From UBA961 sp049426725 (GTDB lineage Bacteria; Bacteroidota; Ignavibacteria; Kapaibacteriales; UBA961), in contig JBMSYN010000001.1 of assembly GCA_049426725.1 (NCBI GenBank), positions 164,078 through 228,077 on the forward strand: DNA of 64,000 nucleotides, written 5' to 3'. Positions 17,185 through 24,679 of this stretch are shown piece by piece (the first letter of the stretch is position 1; every line of letters begins with the position of its first letter). Position numbers and translations under genes: made by a program. The notes under the pieces are model-generated. The model was not told the DNA's origin. It made no database searches and saw only the letters and a program-made list of their open reading frames with translations.

Positions 17185-17946
17185 TCAATTTCCCAATAAA
17201 GTAATCGCACGAACTGATTCTATGATGCGATGATAAAACATGAAATGTTGAATAGCATCAAGCGATGCTTGAAATGTTCCATTATATGTGAAATGCACGA
17301 TACCTGTTCGAGGATCAGCTTCACTATCAAGCGTTTCCGAGATTATTTCATCAGAATCAGGTAAATCATCTGCTGCGCATAAGCGAGTGATGTCAAGAAG
17401 CTCATGTGAATCCTCATCTTTGCATGCCCAGAATGCCAGTGGTAATGGCAATTCTTGAAAATCAGACCATTCCTCGCTGATGTCCAAACTTCCTTGTCCT
17501 CTTGAGGAATTCCATGCTATCCAAGCATCATATTGTTTTTCAGCATCAAGCAATGCATCTCCCAAAGAATGATCTATGATCATTTCAGGAAAGAGATCAA
17601 ACTTTTCAGCAAGACATAAAGCGCCCAATCTCAAGAAGAATTCATCATTCTGTATTCCAAGTCTTTGAATGTTCTCTCTTCCGGGTACAAAATGAGTTGA
17701 AGCAATATTGGAACAACCCTCAACCGACATTGCCAGTGAAGGAATTACTCTTAATTCCGCGGGATGTTTTGCAAAAGTCAATGGATTTATCAATGCTAGG
17801 TCTGCCGTGCCTTTGTAGAGACTATTTGCACATTCAGATTCACTGAGTTCTCGACAAATATAACCACGCTCACTACATAGAGATTGAGTATTCGCAATAA
17901 GTGATGAATAGGCTGGGTTTTGTGGAATTGCTATTGTTAAGGACAT
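17185..17946 (-). CDS. mqnA: Chorismate dehydratase-like protein MqnA
   Basis: MqnA dehydrates chorismate in the futalosine route to menaquinone. The 253-residue protein has the periplasmic-binding-protein-like fold of the MqnA/MqnD family: YKGTADLALINPLTFAKHP near residues 45-65, DAWIAWNSSRG in the middle and LPLPLAFWACKDED near 165. No signal peptide is seen, as expected for a cytosolic enzyme. I use the ATG at 17946 (MSLTIAIPQ), 11 codons inside the longest frame. It heads the operon mqnA-psd-lnt-nadD-queC. Other menaquinone genes are not in the window, so the family call rests on sequence pattern only. Confidence 0.72.
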   Translation of the reverse strand: MSLTIAIPQNPAYSSLIANTQSLCSERGYICRELSESECANSLYKGTADLALINPLTFAKHPAELRVIPSLAMSVEGCSNIASTHFVPGRENIQRLGIQNDEFFLRLGALCLAEKFDLFPEMIIDHSLGDALLDAEKQYDAWIAWNSSRGQGSLDISEEWSDFQELPLPLAFWACKDEDSHELLDITRLCAADDLPDSDEIISETLDSEADPRTGIVHFTYNGTFQASLDAIQHFMFYHRIIESVRAITLLGN

Positions 17947-18002
17947 AACTGAACTTCTATAAGAAAAACTGGGTTTCACCTATTGAATTATCTTATTCAT
18001 GG

Positions 18003-18031
18003 CAAATTTACACAAAAAACAGAGTCTTCAG
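18003..18031 (-). promoter_or_regulatory. Candidate promoter of the mqnA operon
   Basis: Read on the minus strand, TAAATTTG (18003-18010) matches the -7 consensus TAnnTTTG exactly, with CTG (18029-18031) 18 bases further upstream in place of the usual TTG. It lies 57 bases before the mqnA start, in the gap shared with divergent hisC. Confidence 0.45.
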
Positions 18032-18084
18032 GTCTATAGAGAATGATTCTTTAGGGTTTCTTTTGAAAGTGCTTCAAAACATGA

Positions 18085-18113
18085 TTGGCAAAGCGTCAGT
18101 TTTGTTAAATTTG
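18085..18113 (+). promoter_or_regulatory. Candidate promoter of hisC
   Basis: TTG (18085-18087), an 18-base spacer and TAAATTTG (18106-18113) match the Bacteroidota -33/-7 pattern. The -7 box ends 34 bases before the hisC ATG. Confidence 0.5.
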
Positions 18114-18147
18114 TCGTGTTTTTCGCCAAACATTAGCATTCATCACC

Positions 18148-19254
18148 ATGTCCATATTTGTTCCAGATCATATTCAACGCTTATCTCCTTATACACCCGG
18201 CACATCCATCAAAACCGTTCAAGAGAGGCATGGCATTACAGATATTGTCAAACTTGCTTCAAATGAAAATCCACTGGGGGCATCACCAAAAGCATTGGAA
18301 GCTTTGAGGAATATCACATCCGATGATTTATCTGTGTATCCTGATGGTGGAGAGTTCCTATGCAAAGCGATTGCAGAGAAGTTTGCGATTGAACCAAATG
18401 AAGTAGTTTGTTATAATGGTTCAGATGCATTGATGCATTTAATGATGCGTTGTTTCACCGTGCCGGGCGACACCATTGTTTCAAGCGAAGGAACATTTGT
18501 TGGGTATTATGTAGCAACTTCGATTTCAAATCTCAATAGGGTGTCTGTTCCATTAACCAAAGATTATCGATTCGACATCGATGGCATCATCGAAGCAATC
18601 GATGGAAAAACGCGCATCGTGTATATTGCCAATGCAAATAATCCTACTGGCACACATATCACAAAATCAGAATTTGAAAAACTTCTATCTGCACTTCCCG
18701 ATTCTGTTTTACTCATCATGGATGAAGCATATTATGAGTATACAGAAATCATTACCGATGATTATCCAAATAGTTTACTTTATCGACGTCCAAACATGAT
18801 CACTCTTCGAACTTTTTCGAAAGTGTATGGTTTGGCATCACTTCGTGTGGGATATGCAATCGGGCCGAGTGAATTGATTGCTGTCATGGCAAAATCGAAA
18901 TTAACTTTTGATCCGGGTACATTGTCTCAGATAGCAGCAGTCGCCGCTATGGATGATCTAGAATTCATGAATGCAACAATCCAATTAAACAAAAGAGCCC
19001 TAGCTTTGTTTCAGGATTCATTTTCAAAACAAGGATGGAAGATTTCTCCATCCGTGGCTAACTTTTCCATGATTGATTGCGGAACCGAGGAAAAAGCAAT
19101 CCAACTCACGAATGATTTGGAACAAAAAGGTATCATTGTACGAAGACTCCCAGGTTTCAAATTGCCTCACTGCGTTCGAATAAGCACAGGAACCGATCAA
19201 ACAAATGAACGCGTAGTCTCAGTAATGAAAGATTTGATAGCTCATTATGCATGA
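18148..19254 (+). CDS. hisC: Histidinol-phosphate aminotransferase HisC
   Basis: HisC transaminates imidazole acetol phosphate to histidinol phosphate with glutamate, using PLP. The 368-residue protein has family features in order: LASNENPLGASPKALEAL near 38, YPDGG near 67, NANNPTG near 160, and the PLP lysine K225 in TFSKVYGLASLRVGY. No other histidine genes are adjacent, so activity on aromatic amino acids is possible; many HisC-like enzymes do both, and the next gene is in tyrosine catabolism. It has its own FCB-type promoter. Confidence 0.9.
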   Translation: MSIFVPDHIQRLSPYTPGTSIKTVQERHGITDIVKLASNENPLGASPKALEALRNITSDDLSVYPDGGEFLCKAIAEKFAIEPNEVVCYNGSDALMHLMMRCFTVPGDTIVSSEGTFVGYYVATSISNLNRVSVPLTKDYRFDIDGIIEAIDGKTRIVYIANANNPTGTHITKSEFEKLLSALPDSVLLIMDEAYYEYTEIITDDYPNSLLYRRPNMITLRTFSKVYGLASLRVGYAIGPSELIAVMAKSKLTFDPGTLSQIAAVAAMDDLEFMNATIQLNKRALALFQDSFSKQGWKISPSVANFSMIDCGTEEKAIQLTNDLEQKGIIVRRLPGFKLPHCVRISTGTDQTNERVVSVMKDLIAHYA

Positions 19255-19299
19255 GCAATTTGTTATTTTTACCAAATTCTAATCATTGAATGAATTGTC

Positions 19300-20430
19300 A
19301 TGGAAACTCTTTCACACACATCTACACAGTCAGCAGTTGCCGATTTTCTCCCTATCAATGGAACCGACCACATCGAGTTCTATGTGGGCAATGCAAAACA
19401 GGCATCGTATTTTTACAGAACGGCATTTGGATATGAACTCATAGCTTATGCCGGGCCTGAAACAGGAGTTCGTGACAGAGCAAGCTATGTTTTAAAGCAA
19501 GGTAAAATAAGACTCATCCTGACAACCCCTATGCATCCGGAAAATGAGATTAGTGCACATGTTGATAAACATGGAGATGGCGTTAAAGTACTGGCATTGT
19601 GGGTTGATGATGCAGAACAATCATGGAAAGAAACAACTTCGCGTGGCGCGAAGAGTCATACTGCCCCAACAGTTCTATCTGATGAATTTGGTGAAGTAAA
19701 GATTGCATCAATTCATACATATGGCGATACCATTCACACATTTGTCGAAAGAAAAAATTACAATGGTATTTTCATGCCAGGGTATGTGCCAATGAATGAT
19801 GGTTATGTAACCACCGATGTTGGCTTGCTTTATGTGGATCACTGCGTAGGCAATGTTGAACTTGGAAAAATGGATGAATGGGTTCGTTTTTATGAAGAAG
19901 TCATGGGCTTTTCCTTGCTATTGACTTTTGATGACAAAGACATCTCCACAGAATATAGTGCCTTGATGAGCAAAGTTGTTTCAAATGGAAATGGTTATAT
20001 CAAGTTTCCGATCAATGAACCTGCTGAAGGCAAGAAAGCTAAATCCCAAATCGATGAATATCTTGAATTTTATCATGGTCCGGGCGTACAACATATCGCT
20101 GTTGCCACTCATGATATCATTGCAACAGTATCTGCGCTCAAATCCCGTGGAGTACAATTTCTGAGAGTTCCCAATACCTATTACGATGATTTGTTGGATA
20201 GAGTAGGAGCAATTGACGAAGACATTGCTCCACTCAGAGAACTTGGCATTCTCGTTGACAGAGATGAAGAAGGATATTTGCTACAAATCTTCACAAAACC
20301 TGTTGAAGATAGACCTACCCTCTTTTTTGAAATCATTCAAAGAAAAGGCGCAACTTCATTTGGCAAAGGAAATTTCAAAGCACTATTTGAATCGATAGAA
20401 CGCGAACAAGCATTGAGAGGAAATCTGTAA
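19300..20430 (+). CDS. hppD: 4-hydroxyphenylpyruvate dioxygenase
   Basis: This non-haem iron enzyme turns 4-hydroxyphenylpyruvate into homogentisate in tyrosine and phenylalanine breakdown. The 376-residue protein consists of two vicinal-oxygen-chelate halves. The iron ligands are visible as His181 (VDHCVGNV), His265 (VQHIAVAT) and Glu344 (FFEIIQRKG). The C-terminal helix that gates the active site (KGNFKALFESIEREQ) is present. It lies 45 bases after hisC, whose product could supply the keto acid by transamination, and before gdhA. Homogentisate dioxygenase is not in the window. Confidence 0.95.
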   Translation: METLSHTSTQSAVADFLPINGTDHIEFYVGNAKQASYFYRTAFGYELIAYAGPETGVRDRASYVLKQGKIRLILTTPMHPENEISAHVDKHGDGVKVLALWVDDAEQSWKETTSRGAKSHTAPTVLSDEFGEVKIASIHTYGDTIHTFVERKNYNGIFMPGYVPMNDGYVTTDVGLLYVDHCVGNVELGKMDEWVRFYEEVMGFSLLLTFDDKDISTEYSALMSKVVSNGNGYIKFPINEPAEGKKAKSQIDEYLEFYHGPGVQHIAVATHDIIATVSALKSRGVQFLRVPNTYYDDLLDRVGAIDEDIAPLRELGILVDRDEEGYLLQIFTKPVEDRPTLFFEIIQRKGATSFGKGNFKALFESIEREQALRGNL

Positions 20431-20479
20431 ATACGGATTTCACATTTACCCATAACATATTGTTTCACTAGGAAGTACT

Positions 20480-21916
20480 ATGTCTTCTCAAACAACACCT
20501 CCGAGTTATCACGAGATACCGTTTTTTCAATCGGTAAACACTTATTTCGATAAAGCTGCTGCTTTACTCGATCATTCCAAGGGTCTCTTGGATCAAATTC
20601 GTGCATGCAATGCCGTGTATCAAATACAATTCCCGGTTCGAGTAAAAGGTGAAATTCAGGTGATTTCCGCATGGAGGGCCGAGCATAGCCATCACAAACT
20701 TCCCTGCAAAGGTGGTATTCGCTATAGCGAGGATGTCAATCAAGATGAAGTCATTGCACTTTCAGCATTGATGACATACAAATGCGCAGTGGTTAATGTA
20801 CCATTTGGTGGTGGTAAAGGTGGTATCAAAATCAATCCTAAAAATTACAGTGTGGATGAACTCGAACGAATCACTAGACGCTATACAGTTGAACTGATTC
20901 ATAAAAATTTCATTGGACCAGCAGTTGATGTTCCTGCTCCTGATTATGGAACCGGCATGCGCGAAATGTCTTGGATTGCAGACACATATCAAACAATCAA
21001 ATTTGATGATGTAAATGCTTTAGGCTGTGTAACCGGAAAGCCAATTTCACAAGGCGGAGTCAATGGCAGAACAGAAGCAACAGGAAAGGGAGTGTTCTAT
21101 GGAGTACGTGAAGCTGTGAATGATGCAGAACTCATGAAATCCATTGGTCTTTCAACCGGCTTGGAAGGAAAAAGCGTCATTGTTCAAGGTTTCGGAAATG
21201 TTGGATATCATGCTGCGAAATTCATTGCCGAAGGTGGATCCAGAATCATTGGAATCATCGAATGGGATGGTGCAGTTTATAATCCGGATGGCATTGATAT
21301 CGATGCTCTGAAAGCACATCACGCTCAAACTGGTACAATCAGAAATTTTGCCGGTGCAAAAACAATTGATGAAGGTAATTCATTACTCGAATATCCATGT
21401 GATATACTTGTACCTGCTGCACTAGAATCACAAATCACAGATTGGAATGCAGAACGTATTCAAGCTAAGATCATCGCTGAAGGAGCAAATGGACCAATTG
21501 CTGCTTCTGCCGAGCCAACCCTTTTGGCAAAAAATATATTAATCATTCCTGATATGTTTATCAATGCCGGTGGCGTTGTTGTTTCATATTTCGAATGGTT
21601 GAAAAACCTTTCCCATGTTCGTTTCGGTCGTTTGGATAAACGATATGAAGAAAACTCAAAAAAAGGTCTTATTGCCACAATTGAAAATCTAACCGGCAAG
21701 TCATTGTCACAAGCTGAAAAAGCGATGCTTGTGCAAGGACCAAATGAGGTTGACCTTGTAAATTCCGGTTTGGAAGACTCCATGATTGGCTCTTATCATG
21801 AAATCATGGAAGTCTGGAGAAATAAATCAAATGTCAAAGACATGCGTACTGCGGCATTTGTTTCTGCAATTGATAAAATTGCTGCCTCCTACAATCAGAT
21901 GGGTATTTTCCCTTAA
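20480..21916 (+). CDS. gdhA: Glutamate dehydrogenase
   Basis: The 478-residue protein belongs to the Glu/Leu/Phe/Val dehydrogenase family and interconverts glutamate and 2-oxoglutarate. Visible parts are the substrate and catalytic region KGGIRYSEDV with MTYKCAVVNVPFGGGKGGI near 95-113, the conserved Asp in VPAPDYGTG, and the Rossmann motif GFGNVG near 237. Length is a little over the usual 420-450 because of an extended C-terminus. It follows hppD and ends in a strong terminator. Cofactor preference (NAD or NADP) cannot be settled by eye. Confidence 0.93.
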   Translation: MSSQTTPPSYHEIPFFQSVNTYFDKAAALLDHSKGLLDQIRACNAVYQIQFPVRVKGEIQVISAWRAEHSHHKLPCKGGIRYSEDVNQDEVIALSALMTYKCAVVNVPFGGGKGGIKINPKNYSVDELERITRRYTVELIHKNFIGPAVDVPAPDYGTGMREMSWIADTYQTIKFDDVNALGCVTGKPISQGGVNGRTEATGKGVFYGVREAVNDAELMKSIGLSTGLEGKSVIVQGFGNVGYHAAKFIAEGGSRIIGIIEWDGAVYNPDGIDIDALKAHHAQTGTIRNFAGAKTIDEGNSLLEYPCDILVPAALESQITDWNAERIQAKIIAEGANGPIAASAEPTLLAKNILIIPDMFINAGGVVVSYFEWLKNLSHVRFGRLDKRYEENSKKGLIATIENLTGKSLSQAEKAMLVQGPNEVDLVNSGLEDSMIGSYHEIMEVWRNKSNVKDMRTAAFVSAIDKIAASYNQMGIFP

Positions 21917-21938
21917 TTTCCCCGATAATTCCATTTTT

Positions 21939-21969
21939 AGCCCGAGCACTTACCTGCTTGGGCTTTTTT
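21939..21969 (+). terminator. Intrinsic terminator after gdhA
   Basis: AGCCCGAGCA (21939-21948) and TGCTTGGGCT (21955-21964) pair with one G-T wobble around a six-base loop and are followed by a T run. Confidence 0.85.
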
Positions 21970-22139
21970 GTTTTCAATTGATAATATGAAGTATTTCTTT
22001 CTAATGTGTTGTTTAATCAAAGGTTTGTAGTATTTTCGACTAGGTTTTTGGTGTTGATGTGCTCCAATGCTTGTGGTCACTTGTCTAATTGTTTTTTTGT
22101 TGACCTCGTTAATCACTACACATCTACGGAAGGTTTGTT
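21970..22139 (+). other. Long leader before the RRM gene
   Basis: This 170-base gap holds no open frame of note. It is T-rich, with near matches to the -7 box (TATTTTCG near 22030, TAGGTTTT near 22041) but no exact one. Because RRM proteins in this group are often cold-induced, a structured leader is possible, but I see no clear stem-loop or known riboswitch. Confidence 0.3.
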
Positions 22140-22448
22140 ATGAATATTTATGTAGGCAATTTGCCGTACACAATGGGATCTGAAGAACTTCGCTCCCTTT
22201 TTGAGTCTTACGGCAATGTCACAGGTGCCTTTGTCATTACAGACAAAATCTCTGGTCGTTCACGCGGCTTTGGTTTTGTTGAAATGGACAATGACGATGA
22301 AGCAAGAGGCGCCATCGAATCAACCAATGGTAAAGAGTTCAGCGGACGCACATTGGTAGTTAATGAGGCTCGTCCTCGCGAAGAACAATCACGCGGTCCA
22401 CGTCGTGATTTTCGCGGTGGCGATCGTCGGTCAGATCGATATGAATGA
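22140..22448 (+). CDS. Small RNA-binding protein with one RRM domain
   Basis: This 102-residue protein is a single RNA recognition motif followed by a disordered Arg/Gly tail. RNP2 is NIYVGNLPY (2-10) and RNP1 is RGFGFVEM (about 40-47), the aromatic residues that stack on RNA. The tail (REEQSRGPRRDFRGGDRRS) resembles RGG-type tails. Such glycine-rich RRM proteins are common in Bacteroidota and Cyanobacteria and act as RNA chaperones or global RNA-binding regulators. It is a monocistronic gene between two terminators with a 170-base leader. Confidence 0.93.
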   Translation: MNIYVGNLPYTMGSEELRSLFESYGNVTGAFVITDKISGRSRGFGFVEMDNDDEARGAIESTNGKEFSGRTLVVNEARPREEQSRGPRRDFRGGDRRSDRYE

Positions 22449-22489
22449 TGAGATAGAAATCCCCTGATCATCGATACAGACAGTATACA

Positions 22490-22530
22490 GAACCCTCGGC
22501 TTTCTTATTCGCCGAGGGTTCTTTATTTTT
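22490..22530 (+). terminator. Intrinsic terminator after the RRM gene
   Basis: GAACCCTCGGC (22490-22500) and GCCGAGGGTTC (22511-22521) form a perfect 11-base stem with a ten-base loop, followed by TTTATTTTT. Confidence 0.9.
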
Positions 22531-22554
22531 GTATGTTAATCATCGAGTATACAC

Positions 22555-23568
22555 ATGAGTCAAGTATCGAAAAATAATTTCGCAGTACAATCATATCTCA
22601 TAGATATCTTTTTTGTGTGGTATGTAATCATCACACTTGACAGAATCATCATCCCTTCATTGTGTACTTATGTTCCCTTCAATGGTATGATAATTCAATT
22701 GGGTTATCTTCTAATAGCTGCCATCTCCACCATTGTATTGAAAATCATTCGTCAATCTCCCGGGGCATATATCTTGACTGATGATAATCTAAAGATGCCG
22801 ATTATAGGGAAACATATTCTTTGGCTTTCATTCAGTGTTTCCATTATTGCAGGTTGGATTTTAACAGATATTTCACCAATAGATTTTTTCTCTGCCAAAG
22901 GTTTGGAAGCCGCTTCCAATATTTTCACCGCATTGATTACTCCGGAACTCAGCATTTTCGATATTGCTTTAAAAGCACTTATTGAAACTGTCTATATTGC
23001 TCTTACGGCAACTGTGATTGCGCTTCCGCTATCTTTTATTCTGAGTTTTCTCAGTGCAAGAACGCTCATGAAAGGGAATCCCATATCATTTTCCATTTAT
23101 ACAATCATTCGTTTGATTACCAACTTCTCCCGTTCTATTGAACCTTTGATTTGGGCAATCATTTTTTCCGTCTGGGTTGGGATTGGACCATTTGCAGGCA
23201 TGCTTGCATTGATGGTACACACAGTAGCTTCACTCACAAAACAGTATTCAGAACAAATAGAAGATATTGATGAAGGTATGATTGAGGCAATCGAAGCCAC
23301 AGGTGCACATCCACTACAAGTGATTTATTATGCAATCATTCCACAAATAGTGATTCCCTTTTTAAGTTTTACTATCTACAGATGGGATATCAATGTCCGA
23401 ATGGCAACAATCATTGGATTGGTGGGAGGAGGCGGGATTGGTACGATGCTCATGCAATATCAGGGATTGGCACAATGGCATGAAGTAGGTCTGATCATTA
23501 TCATGATTGCTTTTGTTGTATGGGTAATGGATTATGTGTCGGCAAGAGTAAGAGAAGCTTTGCGATAA
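22555..23568 (+). CDS. PhnE/PtxC-family ABC transporter permease
   Basis: This 337-residue membrane protein has two or three extra N-terminal helices (about 20-110) and then the binding-protein-dependent permease domain (about 140-330) with the EAA loop IEAIEATGAHPLQVIYYAIIP near 240-260. The closest pattern is PhnE, the permease of phosphonate or phosphite importers. No phosphonate ATPase (PhnC), binding protein (PhnD) or lyase gene is adjacent, so the substrate is uncertain and the partners must be elsewhere if the transporter works. It stands between a terminator and a convergent gene. Confidence 0.8.
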   Translation: MSQVSKNNFAVQSYLIDIFFVWYVIITLDRIIIPSLCTYVPFNGMIIQLGYLLIAAISTIVLKIIRQSPGAYILTDDNLKMPIIGKHILWLSFSVSIIAGWILTDISPIDFFSAKGLEAASNIFTALITPELSIFDIALKALIETVYIALTATVIALPLSFILSFLSARTLMKGNPISFSIYTIIRLITNFSRSIEPLIWAIIFSVWVGIGPFAGMLALMVHTVASLTKQYSEQIEDIDEGMIEAIEATGAHPLQVIYYAIIPQIVIPFLSFTIYRWDINVRMATIIGLVGGGGIGTMLMQYQGLAQWHEVGLIIIMIAFVVWVMDYVSARVREALR

Positions 23569-23571
23569 ACA

Positions 23572-24672
23572 CTATTTATACATGGCTGCATATACTGCAT
23601 TTCCATGAATCCCAAATTGCTCATAATAACCAGTATACCATTGTGCAAGATGTGCTCCATGTTCGAGAGCTTGATTGAAGTCATGCTTCGTTTCTATTCC
23701 CCCGGTTGCTATTATGAGAAATTCCTGAATAGATTGCCTCTTGCAATAGGCATCAGCTTGCTTAATGAGAAGTTCTGAACTCTGTCTTAATAATCTTCCA
23801 CTTAATCCTCCACCAAATGAATTGACGAAGTACTTATAATGATCTTTGTCATGCGGATGAATGAATGTTTCATAATGCTCATATCGGGTGGAAGTATTCC
23901 CAAAATTAACTCCTGAGAATCCGCGCTCCATTAGTGCTGTCAGTAATTGAGATACGAGATTGGGATCAGTGTCATTAGAAAACTTTACGAAAACTGGAAT
24001 GGAAGAAGTTTTGAATATTGATGATATAGCATCGAGTCTATGCAACAAAGACTCATCCAATACACTATGATCTGTTTCATGCCCTGGTACATTTGGACAA
24101 CTTTCATTGAGTTCAAGAAAATCACAACCGGCATCTACATAAGCATGGATTCCATCAAGCAATCCTTTCACTCCTTGCTGAATATCCATTCCTGGATCCA
24201 TAGAAATACTTGCGCCTATTGGAAAATCTGGGTATCGTGGAAAGGTAGATATTTTTTTCGCTGTAATGATATGTCCATCATTTGGCAAACCCAGCCAATT
24301 TGAAGCTGCATGGCTTTTAGGATATGGAACAAATGGAAGATGAATTCCATTTTTGGTGTTCCCCGCTCTTTTCAGTGATGTCGTGGTTCCACAAAGATAA
24401 AAACCTGCTCCTTGAGCATAAGCTCTTTCATACCCCTCAGCTTGTTTAAACATTCCGGCAGCATTACCTAATCGTGAACGAAATACAAGATGTTTGAATT
24501 GGAATCGTAGATTCTGAGGAATTTCAATTGGGGCTAGATTATCATTACTTGCAAGTTTTGAAAACCATGGTCTGGTAGAAGAATACAAGCGGGTAAACAT
24601 GCTCGAAGGCAATCTCCCTAATAAAGGACGCAATGTATGATCGACACGAGAAAGATATGTTGCTATAGACAT
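23572..24672 (-). CDS. Dihydroorotate dehydrogenase-like flavoprotein
   Basis: The 366-residue protein has the FMN-binding TIM-barrel of dihydroorotate dehydrogenases. The N-terminal 60 residues and the segment RLGNAAGMFKQAEGYERAYA resemble the membrane-associated class 2 enzymes. The active-site loop, however, is ELNESCPNVPG with Cys192, the catalytic base of class 1 enzymes, where class 2 has Ser. The late IIATGGIETKHD phosphate-binding motif is present. It may be the pyrimidine-pathway PyrD or a DHODH-like enzyme with another substrate. It is the last gene after rpoN, seven bases away. No other pyrimidine genes are near. Confidence 0.72.
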   Translation of the reverse strand: MSIATYLSRVDHTLRPLLGRLPSSMFTRLYSSTRPWFSKLASNDNLAPIEIPQNLRFQFKHLVFRSRLGNAAGMFKQAEGYERAYAQGAGFYLCGTTTSLKRAGNTKNGIHLPFVPYPKSHAASNWLGLPNDGHIITAKKISTFPRYPDFPIGASISMDPGMDIQQGVKGLLDGIHAYVDAGCDFLELNESCPNVPGHETDHSVLDESLLHRLDAISSIFKTSSIPVFVKFSNDTDPNLVSQLLTALMERGFSGVNFGNTSTRYEHYETFIHPHDKDHYKYFVNSFGGGLSGRLLRQSSELLIKQADAYCKRQSIQEFLIIATGGIETKHDFNQALEHGAHLAQWYTGYYEQFGIHGNAVYAAMYK

Positions 24673-24679
24673 GATTCAA

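Noticed and set aside
18063..18266. Open frame overlapping the hisC start
   Set aside because: It lies across the hisC promoter and start, has no family match, and hisC explains the region.
20420..20445. GAAATC / GATTTC inverted repeat after hppD
   Set aside because: Six-base stem with a long loop and no T run, so it is not a convincing terminator; hppD and gdhA may be cotranscribed.
21970..22139. Riboswitch or cold-shock leader before the RRM gene
   Set aside because: I could not find a conserved stem-loop or known motif; long leader alone is not enough.
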